7,723 nucleotides of DNA from Candidatus Melainabacteria bacterium. GTDB lineage: Bacteria; Cyanobacteriota; Vampirovibrionia; Obscuribacterales; Obscuribacteraceae. The notes below the pieces were generated by a model. The model had not been told where the DNA came from. It saw only the letters and a list, made by a program, of their open reading frames with translations, and ran no database searches. The position numbers were made by a program, and so were the translations under genes. Location of the stretch: contig JACMKL010000819.1 of NCBI GenBank assembly GCA_014380105.1, positions 1 to 7,723 on the forward strand, in the 5' to 3' direction. The stretch's first letter is position 1. Each line of letters starts with the position of its first letter. Shown in pieces: positions 6,238 through 7,723 of this stretch.

Positions 6238-7551
6238 ATGCATTTTAAACCAAGTACACACCCAAAGTATATTGATTTTGCCCCTTGCGCGAGATTTTTC
6301 AAGACAACGCCCAGCCACCATGGGCAGTTGCTCGCTACGTCACTATTGATTGCAATGACATCATGTCTGTCCACCCTTCCAACCTCAGCAGCTGAGGGAC
6401 CGCAAGTTATTCCTCCGAATTCGCGCATTACGCCGTCTCGCAACTTGGTTGCAGCTACCGCTGAAGAACATGCCAAAGTCTGGCAGCAATTACAAGCAAA
6501 CGGTACTGATTACTTAGAGTCAAATTTATACGGAATTGCTGAACCATTTTTGGTGCAGGCCGTCGCTGAGGCTCGTAAATTTCCTGAAGGTGACGCGCGA
6601 CTTTCGAAGAGTTTGAGTGAATTAGGTCGTCTTTATACAATCCGCGGACGCTATGCAGAAGCAGAGCCAGTGCTCGAAGACGAATTGCGCGTTAAGGAAA
6701 TTCGTATTGGTAATGACGATGGCAAAATAATTCCGTCTATTGGTTCGTTGGTACGTTTCTATTTGAATCATGGCACTGCGCAAAAAGCCGAACCACTGAC
6801 TCGCGAAATTCTGTCATTCGTCGAAGGTACCCTGCAAGCTGCTAGCACCGGAGCTTCAGGCAAAGTGAAACTGGAGAAAGGGGCACCATTGCAAGGATGG
6901 GCAGGAGCTGCCGCACCAGTTATGCACACTCCCCTAATTGAGTGGGCAATCACATGCGATGAACTCGCCAATATTTATAAAACAAGAGAAGAATGGGAAA
7001 CAGCCGAGCGCCTTTACAAAGCTGCACTCGATGTGAAATCAACGGTGTTGGGCAAAAACCATCTCTCACTGGCGAACAGCTACGACAGCCTCGGCAGTCT
7101 TTGCTTGGCACGCAATGAAGATGAAGACGCGATCTCGTACTTTAAAGATGCGCTGGCAATAACAGAAAAAATTCTGCCACCAGAAAATCCACAGGTATAT
7201 GCGCGCCTGGATAAGTTGGCGAAAGTGTTGATTAAGCAAAATCGCCACAAGGATGCAGAAGAACTGTATTCCTTAGCGCAAACACTCTACAAAGCCGAGC
7301 CATCAAAGAATGGAAATGAGGCGAGAGCGCTTTACGCGTTAGGTAGTGTTTACTGTGACGAAAAAGATTACGTTACTGCCGCGCCGATCTTAGAAAAAGC
7401 ACTTGTTGCCGCAGAACTTTTTCACGGTCCTTCTTCAATCATGTTGGTGCCGTACTTACAAAAATATGCCTACGCCCTGTATTACGTCGGTGATAAACCG
7501 ACAGTTGCTAGCTTGCGTGCTCGTGCCGATAGCATCAGCGGCGTGATGTAA
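6238..7551 (+). CDS. Secreted TPR-repeat protein (kinesin-light-chain-like repeats)
   Basis: The frame is open from a TTG at 6160, but that codon lies in the T-tract of the preceding terminator. I therefore prefer the ATG at 6238, giving 437 residues. No good ribosome binding site precedes either. A basic n-region is followed by a hydrophobic core (LLATSLLIAMTSCLSTLP, 31-48) and a cleavage site near TSAAEG (49-54), indicating export. Helical TPR units follow at about 90-122, 125-158, 165-198, 236-270, 278-312, 320-352 and 362-396, with good consensus in AEAEPVLEDELRVKEI, WETAERLYKAALDV and EDAISYFKDALAI. The 42-residue spacing of the central repeats is that of kinesin-light-chain TPRs. A Gly/Ala/Lys-rich insert (200-228) splits the array. 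TPR arrays bind other proteins; no enzymatic domain is present and the partner is unknown. It is flanked by two terminators, so it is probably transcribed alone. Confidence 0.9.
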   Translation: MHFKPSTHPKYIDFAPCARFFKTTPSHHGQLLATSLLIAMTSCLSTLPTSAAEGPQVIPPNSRITPSRNLVAATAEEHAKVWQQLQANGTDYLESNLYGIAEPFLVQAVAEARKFPEGDARLSKSLSELGRLYTIRGRYAEAEPVLEDELRVKEIRIGNDDGKIIPSIGSLVRFYLNHGTAQKAEPLTREILSFVEGTLQAASTGASGKVKLEKGAPLQGWAGAAAPVMHTPLIEWAITCDELANIYKTREEWETAERLYKAALDVKSTVLGKNHLSLANSYDSLGSLCLARNEDEDAISYFKDALAITEKILPPENPQVYARLDKLAKVLIKQNRHKDAEELYSLAQTLYKAEPSKNGNEARALYALGSVYCDEKDYVTAAPILEKALVAAELFHGPSSIMLVPYLQKYAYALYYVGDKPTVASLRARADSISGVM

Positions 7552-7588
7552 AGCGCATAACGTAAACGAGTATGGAGAACCTTAACTG

Positions 7589-7620
7589 AAAGCTCTGCGC
7601 CAGCTGCTGGGGCTTTTGCT
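7589..7620 (+). terminator. Rho-independent terminator after the TPR gene
   Basis: AAAGCT (7589-7594) pairs with GGCTTT (7611-7616) and an inner CCAG/CTGG stem (7600-7603 with 7607-7610) closes a CTG loop, with bulged bases on the left arm. TTTTGCTTGTTGTT follows. It lies 37 bases beyond the stop codon. Confidence 0.65.
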
Positions 7621-7670
7621 TGTTGTTGGCAACCCGGGGGTGCGCGGGAAGTCTGTGTTTTCCAGAGCTG

Positions 7671-7679
7671 TGGTAACAT
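7671..7679 (+). promoter_or_regulatory. Candidate extended -10 for the tRNA gene
   Basis: TGGTAACAT fits an extended -10 (TGnTAnnAT) about 20 bases before the tRNA 5' end, a usual distance for a short leader. No clear -35 was seen. Confidence 0.35.
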
Positions 7680-7699
7680 AAATGTCTTGTCTGGCTCGT

Positions 7700-7723
7700 C
7701 TGCCCGTAGCCCAGCTGGATAGA
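7700..7723 (+). tRNA. 5' end of a tRNA, probably Arg-type (cut by window edge)
   Basis: The last bases read TAGCCCAGCTGGATAGA, the T8-A9, D-stem and D-loop pattern of a bacterial tRNA with A14, G15, G18-G19 and A21 in place. The seven bases before it (CTGCCCG) would be the acceptor strand. The AGCTGGATAGA loop with A20 is common in arginine tRNAs. The anticodon lies outside the window, so identity is a guess. A C at position 1 and C12 opposite A23 are slightly unusual. Confidence 0.6.

Noticed and set aside
6103..6321. 72-codon minus-strand frame across the terminator
   Set aside because: It runs through the hairpin and into the signal-peptide coding region of the TPR gene; it is not protein-like.

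Overview
The window looks like chromosomal DNA of a bacterium with moderate GC content and a rich set of exported proteins. It holds seven protein genes that I consider real, one of them cut by the left edge. It also has the first bases of a tRNA at the right edge and a roughly 630-base stretch that may be a decayed gene. Two features suggest the cyanobacterial lineage, most likely its non-photosynthetic side (Vampirovibrionia/Melainabacteria, Obscuribacterales-like): a clear KaiC-type ATPase, and several secreted or membrane proteins of unrecognised family next to TPR proteins. This placement is inference only; no rRNA or phylogenetic marker is present.

Layout. (1) 1-423, minus: N-terminal 141 residues of a KaiC-family ATPase with an intact Walker A and the Glu-Glu catalytic pair, running off the left edge. 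(2) 424-1057: no intact gene. One plus-strand frame reads like protein across several stops and has a damaged P-loop-like string, so it may be a gene relic. (3) 1058-1975, plus: exported TPR protein with a problematic start. (4) 5457 down to 1981, minus: four closely spaced co-directional genes. In transcription order these are a 417-aa unknown protein with one CxxCH motif, a secreted Met/Gly-rich low-complexity protein, a YchJ-family SEC-C protein, and a six-helix membrane protein. The last two overlap by ATGA. (5) 5458-5653: divergent intergenic region containing an orphan, near-perfect Shine-Dalgarno sequence. (6) 5654-6106, plus: small secreted protein rich in Trp, Asn, Arg and Tyr, followed by a strong intrinsic terminator. 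(7) 6238-7551, plus: secreted TPR protein with kinesin-light-chain-like repeats, followed by a second intrinsic terminator. (8) 7700-7723: 5' end of a tRNA, probably Arg-type.

How they may work together. Three products carry signal peptides or signal-like N-termini and one is a polytopic membrane protein, so the area is mostly concerned with the cell envelope. The most coherent unit is the minus-strand cluster 5457-1981. It puts a Met-rich exported protein beside a metal-binding SEC-C protein and a membrane protein. That is compatible with a metal-handling or export-related function, but nothing in the sequence proves it. I found no CRISPR array, insertion sequence, phage gene or recognisable defence system.
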